Counted from the stretch's first letter, positions 17,190 to 26,617 are shown. The stretch is 63,281 nucleotides of DNA from an uncultured Eggerthella sp. (GCA_900544455.1 UQVJ01000002.1:1-63281); one strand, 5' to 3'. The notes: generated by a model from the letters alone, not told the origin. Made by a program: numbers and translations.

Positions 17190-18395
17190 CTAATCAACAA
17201 CAACCTCAACATGTGAGCTAAGGTCGTTCATAACCAAACGCTTTTCCTCCTCGTTGCAAAATTCAAGGAACAAAAGCCCCAGTAAATCATTGCATGTCGA
17301 AAAGGGGCGCACCTTGTCTCCGGGGCTAACGAATAGATACTCTTGCCGGATACTTTCCTTGATTGCTTCCGTATATTTTATCGAGACGAACTTTCCCGAA
17401 GAAGAAGAGTGAAGAACAACCAGACCCCAACTACCTCCAGCGTCTCCATCCAGATAGACCTCTTTCCCCAGAGCTTCACCAAAGCTTAAGGCGACAGTGG
17501 ACGCAATGACATCGCCACCAGAGATCATTGAAACAAAATCGGGCAACATGTTGCCGCCATTACGCGGTCCTGCATCCAAAAAGAACAAGCGGCCCGCCTT
17601 GTCTATGATCATCTCAATATTAAAAGCCCCAGATGCCATACCGCTAGCAGAAACAAGTCTTTCAATTTCACTCTTTACAGTATTTTTTTGTTCGTCGGTT
17701 AACTCCAAAGGATAGCTATATGCGGCAGGAAGGAGCGGATTCGATACGGTATCCCGGATGCTGTTAATCAAGCCCCAGGTAACAACCTTCCCTTGCTCCA
17801 CAAGAAGCTCAGCCTCAATAACATGGGCGTGGTTCCGCTCTATAAATTCTTCCGCTATGACAATCCCGTTGCGAGAGTAGGCCCTTGCTTCCTTGTATGC
17901 AGCTGAAAGCAGATCTTGCTCGCGAACGATCGTGACGCCTTTGCTGCCAGATGAGTCAGTGGGCTTAACAATCAGAGGGAACCTCATAGAAGAGAGATTG
18001 CCCCCATCGATTGAGCCGTACTCGTCAAAAGTGCAGGACCGAGGATAGTTAAAACCATTCCTCTTGAGGAACGAGCGAAACCGGTGTTTTTCACAAAAAT
18101 CCAACGCTGTCGAATACGGTAAGCCAGGCAAACCCAACTTCTCAGCAATATATGCAGCAGTCGGAGCCGCAGGGTCGGAGGAATAAGCTACGACCGCATC
18201 AATCCTTTCCTTTTCCGCAACGCGAAGCACAGCTTCCTTGTCGGTCGTACTAACGAGGTAAAATGCGTCCGCATGATGCTGCCCCGGATTATCTTCCAAA
18301 TAGTCACATAGAACAGTCCGCAGCCCCATCTGATGAGCCTTCTTTATTGCGATTATCTGCTGTGTAGAGCCACCTAGCAACAAAATAGTTTTCAT
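17190..18395 (-). CDS. ATP-grasp family ligase
   Basis: A 401-residue ATP-grasp enzyme. The start MKTILLLGGSTQQIIAIKKA at 18395 overlaps the aminotransferase stop as ATGA; the longer frame adds 13 implausible residues. Core motifs: FPLIVKPTDSSGSKGVTIV, GIVIAEEFIERNHAHVIEAE and LFFLDAGPRNGGNMLPDF. It sits between a sugar aminotransferase and a glycosyltransferase/acyltransferase fusion. That context suggests ligation of an amino acid or similar acid to the newly made amino sugar, a decoration known from several O-antigens. This is a context inference; the family also covers purine and peptide ligases. Confidence 0.85.
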   Translation of the reverse strand: MKTILLLGGSTQQIIAIKKAHQMGLRTVLCDYLEDNPGQHHADAFYLVSTTDKEAVLRVAEKERIDAVVAYSSDPAAPTAAYIAEKLGLPGLPYSTALDFCEKHRFRSFLKRNGFNYPRSCTFDEYGSIDGGNLSSMRFPLIVKPTDSSGSKGVTIVREQDLLSAAYKEARAYSRNGIVIAEEFIERNHAHVIEAELLVEQGKVVTWGLINSIRDTVSNPLLPAAYSYPLELTDEQKNTVKSEIERLVSASGMASGAFNIEMIIDKAGRLFFLDAGPRNGGNMLPDFVSMISGGDVIASTVALSFGEALGKEVYLDGDAGGSWGLVVLHSSSSGKFVSIKYTEAIKESIRQEYLFVSPGDKVRPFSTCNDLLGLLFLEFCNEEEKRLVMNDLSSHVEVVVD

Positions 18396-19510
18396 CGCGT
18401 CTTCCCCCTCCCAGCAGAAAGAACAACATCGCATATCCTATCAACATCCTCGATGGAAAGATCTGCATACAAAGGCAAAGTCAGAACCTGAGAAGCAACT
18501 AAAGAAGCCACGGGGGTTTCAAGGCTCGAATAGACACTTCTATAACAGGAGTAATCATTCACGAGAGGATAGAAATACTTTCTGGCGCCTATCCCCTCTT
18601 TACCCAGAGAAGCAAATACTTCATCGCGGCTTGCCCCAAATAATTCAGGGTCAAAAAGCACCGGCATATACGCATAGTTATGCTCGGCTTTATTGGCGGG
18701 AACAACGATCTTGAGACCATCGATATTGTTCAACCTCTCCCAATAGCGCTCAGCTGCTTTTTTTCTCTTTGAAATTTCGTCATCAAGGTGCCTTAGATTA
18801 CATATGCCCATAGCGGCACACAGCTCATTCATCTTTGCGTTTCCGCCTATGTATTCAACGCTCTCTGGGTTAACGATTCCAAAATTTTTCCATTGATTAA
18901 TCAGCGGATACAGATTCTCATCCTTGAAAGAAACAGCTCCGCCTTCTACCGTGTTGAATACTTTTGTGGCATGGAAACTAAACATCGAAGCATCACCGAA
19001 GCATGCAGCAGAAACGCCATTGCGCGCCACACCGAAAGCGTGGGCAGCATCGTAGATAACTTTCAATCCATGTTTTTCCGCAATCTCTTTTATCGCATCA
19101 ATGTCGCAAAGATTACCATAAACGTGAACAGGGATAATCGCGCATGTCCTAGAGGTTATTTTTTCTTCAATCGATTTCGGATCAAGGGTAAAGTCGTCGT
19201 ACTTAATGTCGGCAAAAACAGGAATCAATCCCTTGCGGGAGATGGCATGAACGGTCGAAGCAAAAGTAAACGGAGTCGTAATTACCTCCCCCTTTAACCC
19301 CATAGCTTCAATTATGCATTCAAGCGCATTGTGCCCATTCACAAAAAGAGCCAAATTGTCAACACCGAGTTTTTCTTTGAGCATTTTTTCGAAAAGCCGA
19401 TGCTTCTCTCCCGTATTCGTCAGCCAATGGGAATCCCAAAGCGATGAGATCTCATCAACATACTCGCTCAAAGGAGGCATCGAGGATCGCGTAACCAGAA
19501 TATTATTCAC
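18392..19510 (-). CDS. dTDP-4-keto-6-deoxyglucose aminotransferase (DegT/DnrJ/EryC1 family, VioA/WecE-like)
   Basis: This 372-residue PLP enzyme belongs to the sugar aminotransferases. The PLP lysine is in FSFHATKVFNTVEGGA and the aspartate in VIYDAAHAFG. The N-terminal pattern PPLSEYVDEISSLWDSHWLTNTG is typical of enzymes acting on dTDP-4-keto-6-deoxy sugars. It would give dTDP-4-amino-4,6-dideoxy-glucose or -galactose in the cytoplasm. The substrate would come from RmlA and RmlB encoded 7 kb away on the other strand. The start is GTG at 19510 with AAGGA upstream. It leads an operon with an ATP-grasp and a GT56/acyltransferase fusion. Confidence 0.88.
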   Translation of the reverse strand: MNNILVTRSSMPPLSEYVDEISSLWDSHWLTNTGEKHRLFEKMLKEKLGVDNLALFVNGHNALECIIEAMGLKGEVITTPFTFASTVHAISRKGLIPVFADIKYDDFTLDPKSIEEKITSRTCAIIPVHVYGNLCDIDAIKEIAEKHGLKVIYDAAHAFGVARNGVSAACFGDASMFSFHATKVFNTVEGGAVSFKDENLYPLINQWKNFGIVNPESVEYIGGNAKMNELCAAMGICNLRHLDDEISKRKKAAERYWERLNNIDGLKIVVPANKAEHNYAYMPVLFDPELFGASRDEVFASLGKEGIGARKYFYPLVNDYSCYRSVYSSLETPVASLVASQVLTLPLYADLSIEDVDRICDVVLSAGRGKTR

Positions 19511-19587
19511 TCTTTGTCCTTGCTCTCTATACAGCTATTACGCAACGTTAAATTAATTTAATTGACGAGCATTGTGGCTTGCCGCCA

Positions 19588-20781
19588 TCAACCTTGACGC
19601 TGGAACGCCCACTCATAAATCCGCTCGGTCGAGCGACCATCGCAGGCACTCATAAATTTGTTGCGGAAAGCTTCGACCACGCCAACATCGAACCGCTCCT
19701 CCACGTGTTCCAGATAGTCAACCACCGCTTCACTGTCTTCGAACACAGGACCAGGCGTTAGCTCGTTGTAATCGTAGTAGAAACCACGCCAATCGTCATA
19801 ATCTCCCAGGTCATAAGCGTAGAATATCATAGGGCGACCAAGGAGAGAATACTCGAACACCAGCGACGAATAGTCAGACACGCACACATCGGCAACAACC
19901 AAAAGCTCGTCGATAGGAAGATCGCCGCTTACTTGGAAGGCAAAGTCCCTGCACGAATCAGGGATGGGCGGCAGCTCTTTCACGAAGGGGTGATGCTTTA
20001 TTAGGAGTACGTATTCCTTACCAAGGCGGCGGCGCATCAGGTCGACGTCCAGCTGATCGGGGCCTTTTGCCGAAGCAACCCTCCCGCGAAAGGTCGGAGC
20101 ATACAGAATCACCTTTTTGCCCTTTATCGCAGGCACCGCCTTTTCAGCATGCTGGCGCGCCCCCTCAAGAAAGCTCAGGTCAAAAAATTTGTCGGTACGG
20201 CTAACCCCAATGGGTTGCACCACGCCTGGGCTATCCTGCAGCATCATGGCTTCCTCGTATGCCCACACAACCTCAGGGCTACTAACCGTAACCAACGAAA
20301 GGTTTTTGTAGAAGGGATGCCGCAACAGATCTTCCCTGCTGCCGCCGAACTTCAATTCGGCTGTGCTCATGCCCCATCTCTTAAAAGCACCGCAAGCATG
20401 CCACAGTTGAACTGCCTTGGTTTCTGAGCGCATCTTAATGCAGCTAACCAGGTCAGAAGCATCGGAAAGCACAACCACCTCGGCACGGGAAATATCATGC
20501 AGCGCATGGACGCAGTTCTGTAAATACTGCATGTACGACACATGGTTCTGCGCCAAGGAAATGAATCGCGGCTTTTTAGATGGGTCATCTGCAAGCCGTC
20601 GATACAGCAATTCGAAGCTGTCAGGCATATCCTGTTCCTTGGTCTCCAAAAACAGAACGCGTCCTTCAGCCACTGGCTTTCTGGCGAAATAACGATAAGC
20701 CAATGGAAAGAAGCACGAAAGCGTTACATCCTTAATGGCTCTTTTTGTTTTTCGTTTTATAAATCGTATTACAGATAACAT
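19588..20781 (-). CDS. TagB/TagF-like CDP-polyol glycero(ribitol)phosphotransferase
   Basis: A 397-residue protein of the CDP-glycerol glycerophosphotransferase family, starting at ATG 20781 with GAGGA upstream; the frame runs 48 codons further but overlaps the next gene. Motifs are VQLWHACGAFKRWG, KKVILYAPTFRG, the LLIKHHPF segment and VSDYSSLVFEYSLLGRPMIFYAYD. The family transfers polyol phosphate from CDP-glycerol or CDP-ribitol to the growing teichoic acid on the cytoplasmic membrane face. At about 400 residues it matches TagB-size primases rather than the longer TagF polymerases. It is last in the tagG-tagH-tarI-tarJ operon, after a paralogue. tarIJ suggest ribitol phosphate as the substrate. 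Confidence 0.9.
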   Translation of the reverse strand: MLSVIRFIKRKTKRAIKDVTLSCFFPLAYRYFARKPVAEGRVLFLETKEQDMPDSFELLYRRLADDPSKKPRFISLAQNHVSYMQYLQNCVHALHDISRAEVVVLSDASDLVSCIKMRSETKAVQLWHACGAFKRWGMSTAELKFGGSREDLLRHPFYKNLSLVTVSSPEVVWAYEEAMMLQDSPGVVQPIGVSRTDKFFDLSFLEGARQHAEKAVPAIKGKKVILYAPTFRGRVASAKGPDQLDVDLMRRRLGKEYVLLIKHHPFVKELPPIPDSCRDFAFQVSGDLPIDELLVVADVCVSDYSSLVFEYSLLGRPMIFYAYDLGDYDDWRGFYYDYNELTPGPVFEDSEAVVDYLEHVEERFDVGVVEAFRNKFMSACDGRSTERIYEWAFQRQG

Positions 20782-20815
20782 GCTGTTCCTCAACGCACCT
20801 ATCGTACAAAGAAAG

Positions 20816-22012
20816 CTACACGCAAGCAGGCGCTCCAGCTGCTTCGGACTGGCAGTATAAGCCGGGATACGTTGCCCCCACAAACACCACAAGGTCTTCG
20901 GCGGGATTGCAGCCCGAGCCCACAAACGATGTGCCCACGAAGCGTTTCATTTCAGCCCACGGATATTCACCGGGGTTAGCAAGCCACGCGGAAAGCTTGC
21001 TGCCTAATTCGTCCTCGGTGTGCGCCACCAAACTGGGGCACTTCTCTTCAGGATCAACGTTCAGCCCAGGCGAGGTGCGGTAATACGCAATGTCGGGAGC
21101 ATAGAACAGCACCATTTTTCCCAACAAGTACGCCTCATACACGATGGACGAATAGTCGGTTACCACCATTTGGCAAGAAAGCAAGCCAGCAGGCACATCA
21201 CCCTTGGCATCACCGCCTGAGGTTAACGGGTGGTCGGACCACGAAATACCATATGGGCGTGCAACGGATTTGCCGAATCCACTAGCCTTGAGGGCGGCAA
21301 AGGGGTTTGCAGCCTTATCGTACTTCCTGATGGTAGGAGCAAATAGGGCAACGGGCTTGGAGCCCTCCGTAGTCGCAGAGCTAGCCTGGTGCTTCAGTTC
21401 GAGCAGCTTATGGTATTCGGGACGCGAAATGGGCACCACGCGCTCTATGGGGCAATCAAACGCTTCGGCAAACGCCGCACGCGCTCCTTCACCGGAACAC
21501 ACTACCCATGAATTGTTGCGATGGATCGAAAACTGCCGGGCTTCCTCTGCTGAATGGCCTTCCGCAACATCTAACGACTGGCAGCCAAATTTTTTGAAGG
21601 CCCCAAACGCATGCCACAGCTGGATTACCACTGGCTCTACAGGAAGCTCGTTATTTCCCGCCTTACTACCCGCCACAGATTCGCACTTGAAGTTCAGCAA
21701 GCTAACTACCGGGTCATACCGATCGATGACGCATACCCTACATCGTGCCAGGTGATACAGCTCTTTAAATACCAGCTTCGAATATGCCACCGTCGAAGAG
21801 CCTTTAAAATGCTGCGACAAATATACGGGTTCCAGGCCACGGCGTTTAAAGGCAGCGCCGCACTCAAGGTAGTCGTACGAAGGTTCGTCTGCCTTGCGCG
21901 AAACGAACAGCACTTCGTTTTTCCGGCCCAACAAACAGAATAGGCGATACAGACCATTAAATACCGAACGGGCAACGATAGCTGCTGCCCCTTTTGCCTT
22001 AGATGCAGCCAT
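20816..22012 (-). CDS. TagB/TagF-like CDP-polyol phosphotransferase, second copy
   Basis: A 398-residue paralogue of the gene at 19588. Motifs: VIQLWHAFGAFKKFG, PVALFAPTIRKY, the short TSGGDAKGDVP loop, and VVTDYSSIVYEAYLLGKMVLFYAPD. Having two such enzymes fits one priming and one polymerising activity, or transfer of two different polyol phosphates. The HHP motif expected before the YSS motif is not obvious, as the region is shortened, so activity may differ. It begins three bases after the tarJ stop. The RBS is weak (GTAGGCT), consistent with coupling to tarJ. Confidence 0.88.
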   Translation of the reverse strand: MAASKAKGAAAIVARSVFNGLYRLFCLLGRKNEVLFVSRKADEPSYDYLECGAAFKRRGLEPVYLSQHFKGSSTVAYSKLVFKELYHLARCRVCVIDRYDPVVSLLNFKCESVAGSKAGNNELPVEPVVIQLWHAFGAFKKFGCQSLDVAEGHSAEEARQFSIHRNNSWVVCSGEGARAAFAEAFDCPIERVVPISRPEYHKLLELKHQASSATTEGSKPVALFAPTIRKYDKAANPFAALKASGFGKSVARPYGISWSDHPLTSGGDAKGDVPAGLLSCQMVVTDYSSIVYEAYLLGKMVLFYAPDIAYYRTSPGLNVDPEEKCPSLVAHTEDELGSKLSAWLANPGEYPWAEMKRFVGTSFVGSGCNPAEDLVVFVGATYPGLYCQSEAAGAPACV

Positions 22013-22015
22013 AGC

Positions 22016-23044
22016 CTACACGTTCCATTTCATGATGGTTTTGCCCGCGCTTTTTCGCAGGTCGGCCTCGAAGGCGGAGCTCATGTCTGCAATGGTCCGC
22101 ACATCAATTACCGTATCGACCAACGACTCAAGATACTTAGGAACCTCTGGGTACCGTTCGTACAAAGAGGCAACCTTCACAAAATCAGCCCTACCGCTTC
22201 GGCTACTACCGAAAAAGCGCAGGCCCTTTTCCAAAACCATACGCGTATTGATGGATACGGGATTTTCGGAAACACCCAGAAGGGAAACCGTAGCTTCGGG
22301 CTTCACCATGTCGATGATTTGACTAATAGCAGCAGCCGAGCCTTCGCCACCACAGCACTCAAAAGCGTGATCTAGCCCGCCATTGTGGGGTGTAGCGCTG
22401 TAGGAAAGCTGGGTTTCATCTACGAAAGTAAAGTCGTTCAACTTATAGCTATTTCGACCGAACACGCATACGTGCATGTCGGGAAACCACGTTTTAAGAA
22501 GTAGCGAAACAATGAAGCCCAAATTGCCATCGCCCCATACACCCACGCGGGTGCGGTGAGAATGAGCAATGATGTCGAAACGCGCTATAGCGTGGGCGGC
22601 CACGCTTACCAATTCGGTGAATGCCGCCACCTCCATGCTTACGTTGTCGGGCAGAGCCACCACGCGTTGCGGAGGCAGCGCAACCAGCTCTTGCATGAAG
22701 CCGTCGAAGCCGCTTCCGCAGAACTTGCTAGAACGCAGATAGTTTTCCGCAATTACTTCGTCCGTTTCGCAGGGGGCGTTTGGGAGCATTACCACCCTGC
22801 TCCCTACTTCGAATGTTTCGGTGGGGTCTGAAACAACACGGCCTATTGCTTCATGGATCAATGCCATGGGCAGCTTTTCCGCCAGCACCTGCGCACTGCG
22901 AGCGCCACGGTAATAGCGCACATCGGCATTGCAAATGGAAAGATGGGTTGGGCGCACGTACACGCACGAAGCGCTTGCAGGCACATCAACCTGCACGGGT
23001 TCGAAAACCCGTGGAGCAACAAGTCTGTAAACGCAATTGAGCAT
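22016..23044 (-). CDS. tarJ: Ribulose-5-phosphate reductase, TarJ-like (zinc alcohol dehydrogenase family)
   Basis: A 342-residue medium-chain dehydrogenase-like protein. The N-terminal LSICNADVRYYRG, the ALIHEAIGRVV segment and the Rossmann part VGVWGDGNLGFIVSLLL fit TarJ/Bcs1. TarJ reduces ribulose 5-phosphate to ribitol 5-phosphate with NADPH, and TarI then makes CDP-ribitol. Its position next to the tarI-like gene and two CDP-polyol transferases makes the assignment strong. GGGGAG is seven bases before the ATG. The product implies a ribitol-phosphate-containing polymer. Confidence 0.88.
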   Translation of the reverse strand: MLNCVYRLVAPRVFEPVQVDVPASASCVYVRPTHLSICNADVRYYRGARSAQVLAEKLPMALIHEAIGRVVSDPTETFEVGSRVVMLPNAPCETDEVIAENYLRSSKFCGSGFDGFMQELVALPPQRVVALPDNVSMEVAAFTELVSVAAHAIARFDIIAHSHRTRVGVWGDGNLGFIVSLLLKTWFPDMHVCVFGRNSYKLNDFTFVDETQLSYSATPHNGGLDHAFECCGGEGSAAAISQIIDMVKPEATVSLLGVSENPVSINTRMVLEKGLRFFGSSRSGRADFVKVASLYERYPEVPKYLESLVDTVIDVRTIADMSSAFEADLRKSAGKTIMKWNV

Positions 23045-23047
23045 TAG

Positions 23048-23766
23048 CTACTCCCCTATCAGCGCCGATGCAATGCGCATATCCTGAGGGTAGGTGATTT
23101 TCATGTTTGCCACATCGCCGCGCACTAAGGCAACCTTTTTGCCTCGAAGGACGAAGACCTTGCAAGCGTCGGTGAGAATTATCTCCTCTTCGCGCGTAAG
23201 GCTTTCCATGAGTTCTTTCAGCTGCAGCAGGTTAAACGACTGAGGCGTTTGCCCCTGGTACAGAGAAATGCGATTGGGAATTTCTGCGATGGACTCGCCG
23301 TCTTCGCTACGAACAATAGTGTCGGTTGCGGGGATAACGGTGTCGCAAGCGCCATGCTCGCGCGCTGCCTGGAGGTTTTCCCTGATAATGCGATGGGAAA
23401 CGAAGGGACGTACCGCATCGTGAGTAACAAGCACGGTTTCTTCGTTTACCTCATAGTTTTCACACAGGTACAAAACGGCATCGCGGACAGTATCGTTACG
23501 AGTTCCGCCGCCGGGAATAACTACAACGCTGTTGCTGCATTCAGGAGCGTAGCGCTTTATGATGTCGCGCGTTTGCTGAACCCATGCCGCAGGGCACAAC
23601 ACCAGCACGGCATCGAACAAATTCGATGCGCAGAACTTTTCAATGGTGTGCACAATAATGGGCTTCGAACCCAACATAAGGTACTGCTTAGGCTTTTCGG
23701 GGTTGCCCATTCGCGTACCGGAGCCCCGGCCAATATTGCGGCAAACACATTCTGCTTATCTGACAT
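23048..23766 (-). CDS. tarI: TarI/IspD-like ribitol-5-phosphate cytidylyltransferase, frameshifted near its start
   Basis: The gene starts at ATG 23766 (MSDKQNVFAAILAG, with AGGAG upstream) and then goes out of frame. The remainder from MGNPEKPKQYLMLG on lies in another frame and runs to 23048. The expected nucleotide-binding loop LAGGSGTRMG is restored if one G is added to the GGGG run (CCCC at 23724-23727 on plus). This is therefore a one-base deletion in a homopolymer, either real or an assembly error. The repaired protein has about 239 residues and the IspD/TarI motifs VTHDAVRPFVS and YQGQTPQSF. IspD itself is possible by sequence, but the neighbouring tarJ favours TarI. Confidence 0.85.
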
Positions 23767-23775
23767 GGCCAGCTC

Positions 23776-24573
23776 CTAGTAGTTTTTCTCGTAGTATGCC
23801 GTAGCATCTTCAATAGTGCTATCGTACACGCATTTGCCGTGGTCAAGCACCAGACCACGGCTACAAAATTCCTTTGCCGTGGCACTGGCATGGGTTACGA
23901 ACAGCACTGTTACGTTTTCATCCATCATTATTTCACGAATGCGGGCGATGCATTTTCGCTGAAATGCACGATCGCCCACAGAGAGGGCTTCGTCGACCAC
24001 CAGTATTTCAGGGTCGATAGCAACCGCAAAGGCAAAGCCCAGGCGCGCCTTCATGCCGCTAGAATACGTGCGCATGGGCTGGTCGATATACAAGCCCAGC
24101 TCGGCGAAATCGATAACCTTAGGCTCGATTTCGCCGATTTCGCTGCGCGAAAGACCGAGAATCTGCCCACGAAGTGCGATATTTTCGCGCCCCGTTAGCT
24201 GCATATCAAAACCGGCGGTAAGTTCTAGCAGTGCACTTACGCGACCCTTTACTTCCACCGTGCCCTTGGTAGGGTGGGTAACGCCCGTAACCATTTTCAA
24301 CGCCGTGCTTTTACCGGCACCATTGCGGCCCAAAAAAGCCACCGCTTCGCCTTTTCTGATTTCAAAGGAAAGATCGTCGCTGGCATTCACGCTGCCAAGG
24401 AACATGCCCTTCTTTTGATAGTTGAAGATACCCAAGAAGCGCGCTTTGTCATTCTTGTACAGGTTGTAGGTTTTAGTTACGTGGCTAAAGCGAATTACCA
24501 CTTCGTTGCTCACACTAGTTTTATGCAGGTTCTTTGCGTCACCGAGATTGGGCTTTTGTTCGTTAGAGGACAT
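23776..24573 (-). CDS. tagH: Teichoic acid ABC exporter, ATP-binding subunit
   Basis: A 265-residue ATPase with Walker A LGRNGAGKSTAL, signature YSSGMKARLGF, Walker B ILVVDEALSVGD and the switch His in LFVTHAS. The N-terminal pattern VTKTYNLYKNDKARFLGIF is typical of TagH/Wzt-type polymer exporters. It energises transfer of the lipid-linked teichoic-type polymer across the membrane with the permease encoded upstream, whose gene it overlaps by 11 bases. It lacks any C-terminal extension, in contrast to the second TagH-like ATPase at 53671. Confidence 0.93.
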   Translation of the reverse strand: MSSNEQKPNLGDAKNLHKTSVSNEVVIRFSHVTKTYNLYKNDKARFLGIFNYQKKGMFLGSVNASDDLSFEIRKGEAVAFLGRNGAGKSTALKMVTGVTHPTKGTVEVKGRVSALLELTAGFDMQLTGRENIALRGQILGLSRSEIGEIEPKVIDFAELGLYIDQPMRTYSSGMKARLGFAFAVAIDPEILVVDEALSVGDRAFQRKCIARIREIMMDENVTVLFVTHASATAKEFCSRGLVLDHGKCVYDSTIEDATAYYEKNY

Positions 24574-25378
24574 CGGCCACCTCTTCGTTGAGCTTTTTGT
24601 ACACCAGCACCGCCAGCGCCAGGGTAATTACGAACACCACTGCAAACCCGCCGCAGAGCATAGGGTCGTTCCAGAACCACGTTTTGTCGTAGAACGCACC
24701 GCGAAACGAAGTTACGAAGAAGGTAATGGGATTGAACGCCATAATGCCTTGCAGCCAATCCAGCGGAACGCTTTTCACGTCGAAGATAACGCCTGAAAGC
24801 CAGAAAAACGGGGTAGACATAGCATTCATCAGGTTCTTTACGTCTTTGCTGATAGCCGAAAGATGGCTGAACAGAATGGAAACCAAATCCCAAAACACGA
24901 ACATGAGAACAAGCAGAATGGGAACTTGCAGCAGATACATATCGAGCTGCATGTCACAAGCAGCATAGATAACAAACAGAGCAACCATGAGCATCAGTTG
25001 CACCAGCATGGTTGCGCTGACGTAGATGGCAGAAATGGCGCTGAGGGGGAACTTGATCTTATTAACCAAGTAAGGGTATCGATGCATTACATCAATACCC
25101 GCCCCTAGCATATCCTGCATAAAGAACCAAGGAATAAGCCCCGCACACAGCCATAGAATGTACGGAGGCGCAGATGCATCCGCCGCACCACTGCCCACAC
25201 GTAAACCGATGTCGAGCGCAAACCAAAAGCAAAATATGTACATGGCCGGCTTTACGAAGAACCATGCCCATGAAAGAACCGCGCCACGGCTTTTTTTCAC
25301 CAACTCGAAAACAGCCAAGCGGCTAATTTGCTTGCGCCATTCCCAGTTGTCTTTCAGTATGGTGTTTAAGGTTCCCAA
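24563..25378 (-). CDS. tagG: Teichoic acid ABC exporter, permease subunit
   Basis: A 271-residue ABC-2 family permease with six predicted membrane helices; the first lies near residues 35-55 (AVLSWAWFFVKPAMYIFCFW). The TagG/Wzm type is supported by its pairing with the overlapping tagH. The likely start is TTG at 25378 with AAGGA about eight bases upstream. It is the first gene of the operon tagG-tagH-tarI-tarJ and two TagB/F-like genes, and a promoter-like pair lies about 40-65 bases upstream. Confidence 0.92.
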   Translation of the reverse strand: MGTLNTILKDNWEWRKQISRLAVFELVKKSRGAVLSWAWFFVKPAMYIFCFWFALDIGLRVGSGAADASAPPYILWLCAGLIPWFFMQDMLGAGIDVMHRYPYLVNKIKFPLSAISAIYVSATMLVQLMLMVALFVIYAACDMQLDMYLLQVPILLVLMFVFWDLVSILFSHLSAISKDVKNLMNAMSTPFFWLSGVIFDVKSVPLDWLQGIMAFNPITFFVTSFRGAFYDKTWFWNDPMLCGGFAVVFVITLALAVLVYKKLNEEVADVL

Positions 25379-25418
25379 TAAACCGGTCCTTGCTTAACGC
25401 GAATAATTCCAAGCTTCG

Positions 25419-25447
25419 ATGTTAGCATGGCAACATATTTTTAACAA
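25419..25447 (-). promoter_or_regulatory. Predicted promoter of the tagGH-tarIJ operon
   Basis: On the minus strand TTGTTA (25447-25442) and TAACAT (25424-25419) are separated by exactly 17 bases, about 40 bases before the tagG start. The gap is AT-rich compared with its surroundings. Confidence 0.5.
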
Positions 25448-25492
25448 TTTGGCGGCATGCTTCCCTATCCGCCACCGACAGGTATTTAGCTT

Positions 25493-26617
25493 ATGAATTC
25501 AAACTCTTCGAAGCCCCTGATTGACATCGTTATAACCGCACACAATATGGAATCCTGCCTGGGCGAATGCCTGCAATCGCTTGCCGCCCAAACCTTCGGG
25601 GATTTTTGCGCGCTTATCGTTAACGACGGATCCACCGACGGCACCAAAAGCGTGGCACAAGCCTTCGCGAATACCGATGATCGCTTCAGCGTTGTATCAA
25701 CCCCAGGCATCGGTGCCGGCGGAGCACGCAACAAGGGGATCGAAGAGGTTAATGCGCCTTATTTCATGGTTCTTGACGGCGACGACGTCTTTCATCCAAC
25801 CATGCTGGAAAAACTCTTTGCCGCCGCACACAACGGGAAGGCGGACATTGCCATTTGCGACATGCAAGAATTCGACGACGCAACAAAAGAGCGCAACCAC
25901 GTTGCCTGGGCCCTTAAGCGAAGCCAGCTTCCCCGCACATCGGCATTCAACGGATGGCAAGACATGCCAGGCAACATCTTTGCCGCATTTATGGGTTGGC
26001 CCTGGGACAAGCTGTACCGTACCGAATTCGTGCTGGATTCGGACATTCGATTCCCCGAAGACCTGCCCAACAGCGAAGATATGCTGTTCACTTACCCGCT
26101 GCTAGTGCTGGCGCAGCGCATTGCCGTGGTGGATGAAGTTTTAATCGATCATCGTATAGGGCGCGGCAACACTGTTTCTTCCTCACGCACAAAAGCCCCT
26201 TATGCGTTCTACGATGCCATATGTCGCATGAAGTCGTTTTTACAGGAACACCCTGAAGCCTGGAATGCCTTGCAGAAGGATTATTTGAACTGGGCTTTTG
26301 ACTGGACGCTTTGGAACATTGAAACCATAGGGGATGCTTCTGCTGCGCATGGAATGGCCCAGCGCCTGCACGATGGGAGCTTTCCAGAACTAGAGCTTTC
26401 CTTGCATGAATCCTCCTATTTCGCCGCATACCCACGCAGCATGGCAAGATACGCAACGCTGATGAATTCGCTGGGGCCAAACATGCGCGACAACGGCCCC
26501 TTGGGAAGCTGCAGCAAGCTGCCCTATGGGAAATATCGCTGCTGGAACGATATGAATTACGTACAAAAAGGACTTTCGGTTCTGCGCGACAAACTACGTG
26601 GACCAAGCGAATGGTAG
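25493..26617 (+). CDS. Glycosyltransferase family 2
   Basis: A 374-residue GT2 with IDIVITAHNMESCLGECL, IVNDGSTDGT, GAGGARNKGIE and the DxD motif LDGDDVFHP. It is transcribed away from the tagG operon and stands alone on the plus strand, followed by a 190-base spacer. It probably adds a sugar to the wall polymer; specificity is unknown. No strong RBS is seen before ATG 25493. Confidence 0.85.
   Translation: MNSNSSKPLIDIVITAHNMESCLGECLQSLAAQTFGDFCALIVNDGSTDGTKSVAQAFANTDDRFSVVSTPGIGAGGARNKGIEEVNAPYFMVLDGDDVFHPTMLEKLFAAAHNGKADIAICDMQEFDDATKERNHVAWALKRSQLPRTSAFNGWQDMPGNIFAAFMGWPWDKLYRTEFVLDSDIRFPEDLPNSEDMLFTYPLLVLAQRIAVVDEVLIDHRIGRGNTVSSSRTKAPYAFYDAICRMKSFLQEHPEAWNALQKDYLNWAFDWTLWNIETIGDASAAHGMAQRLHDGSFPELELSLHESSYFAAYPRSMARYATLMNSLGPNMRDNGPLGSCSKLPYGKYRCWNDMNYVQKGLSVLRDKLRGPSEW

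Noticed and set aside
23048..23766. ispD of the isoprenoid pathway
   Set aside because: Family similarity alone allows it, but the gene is between tagH and tarJ, so the ribitol-phosphate role is more likely.
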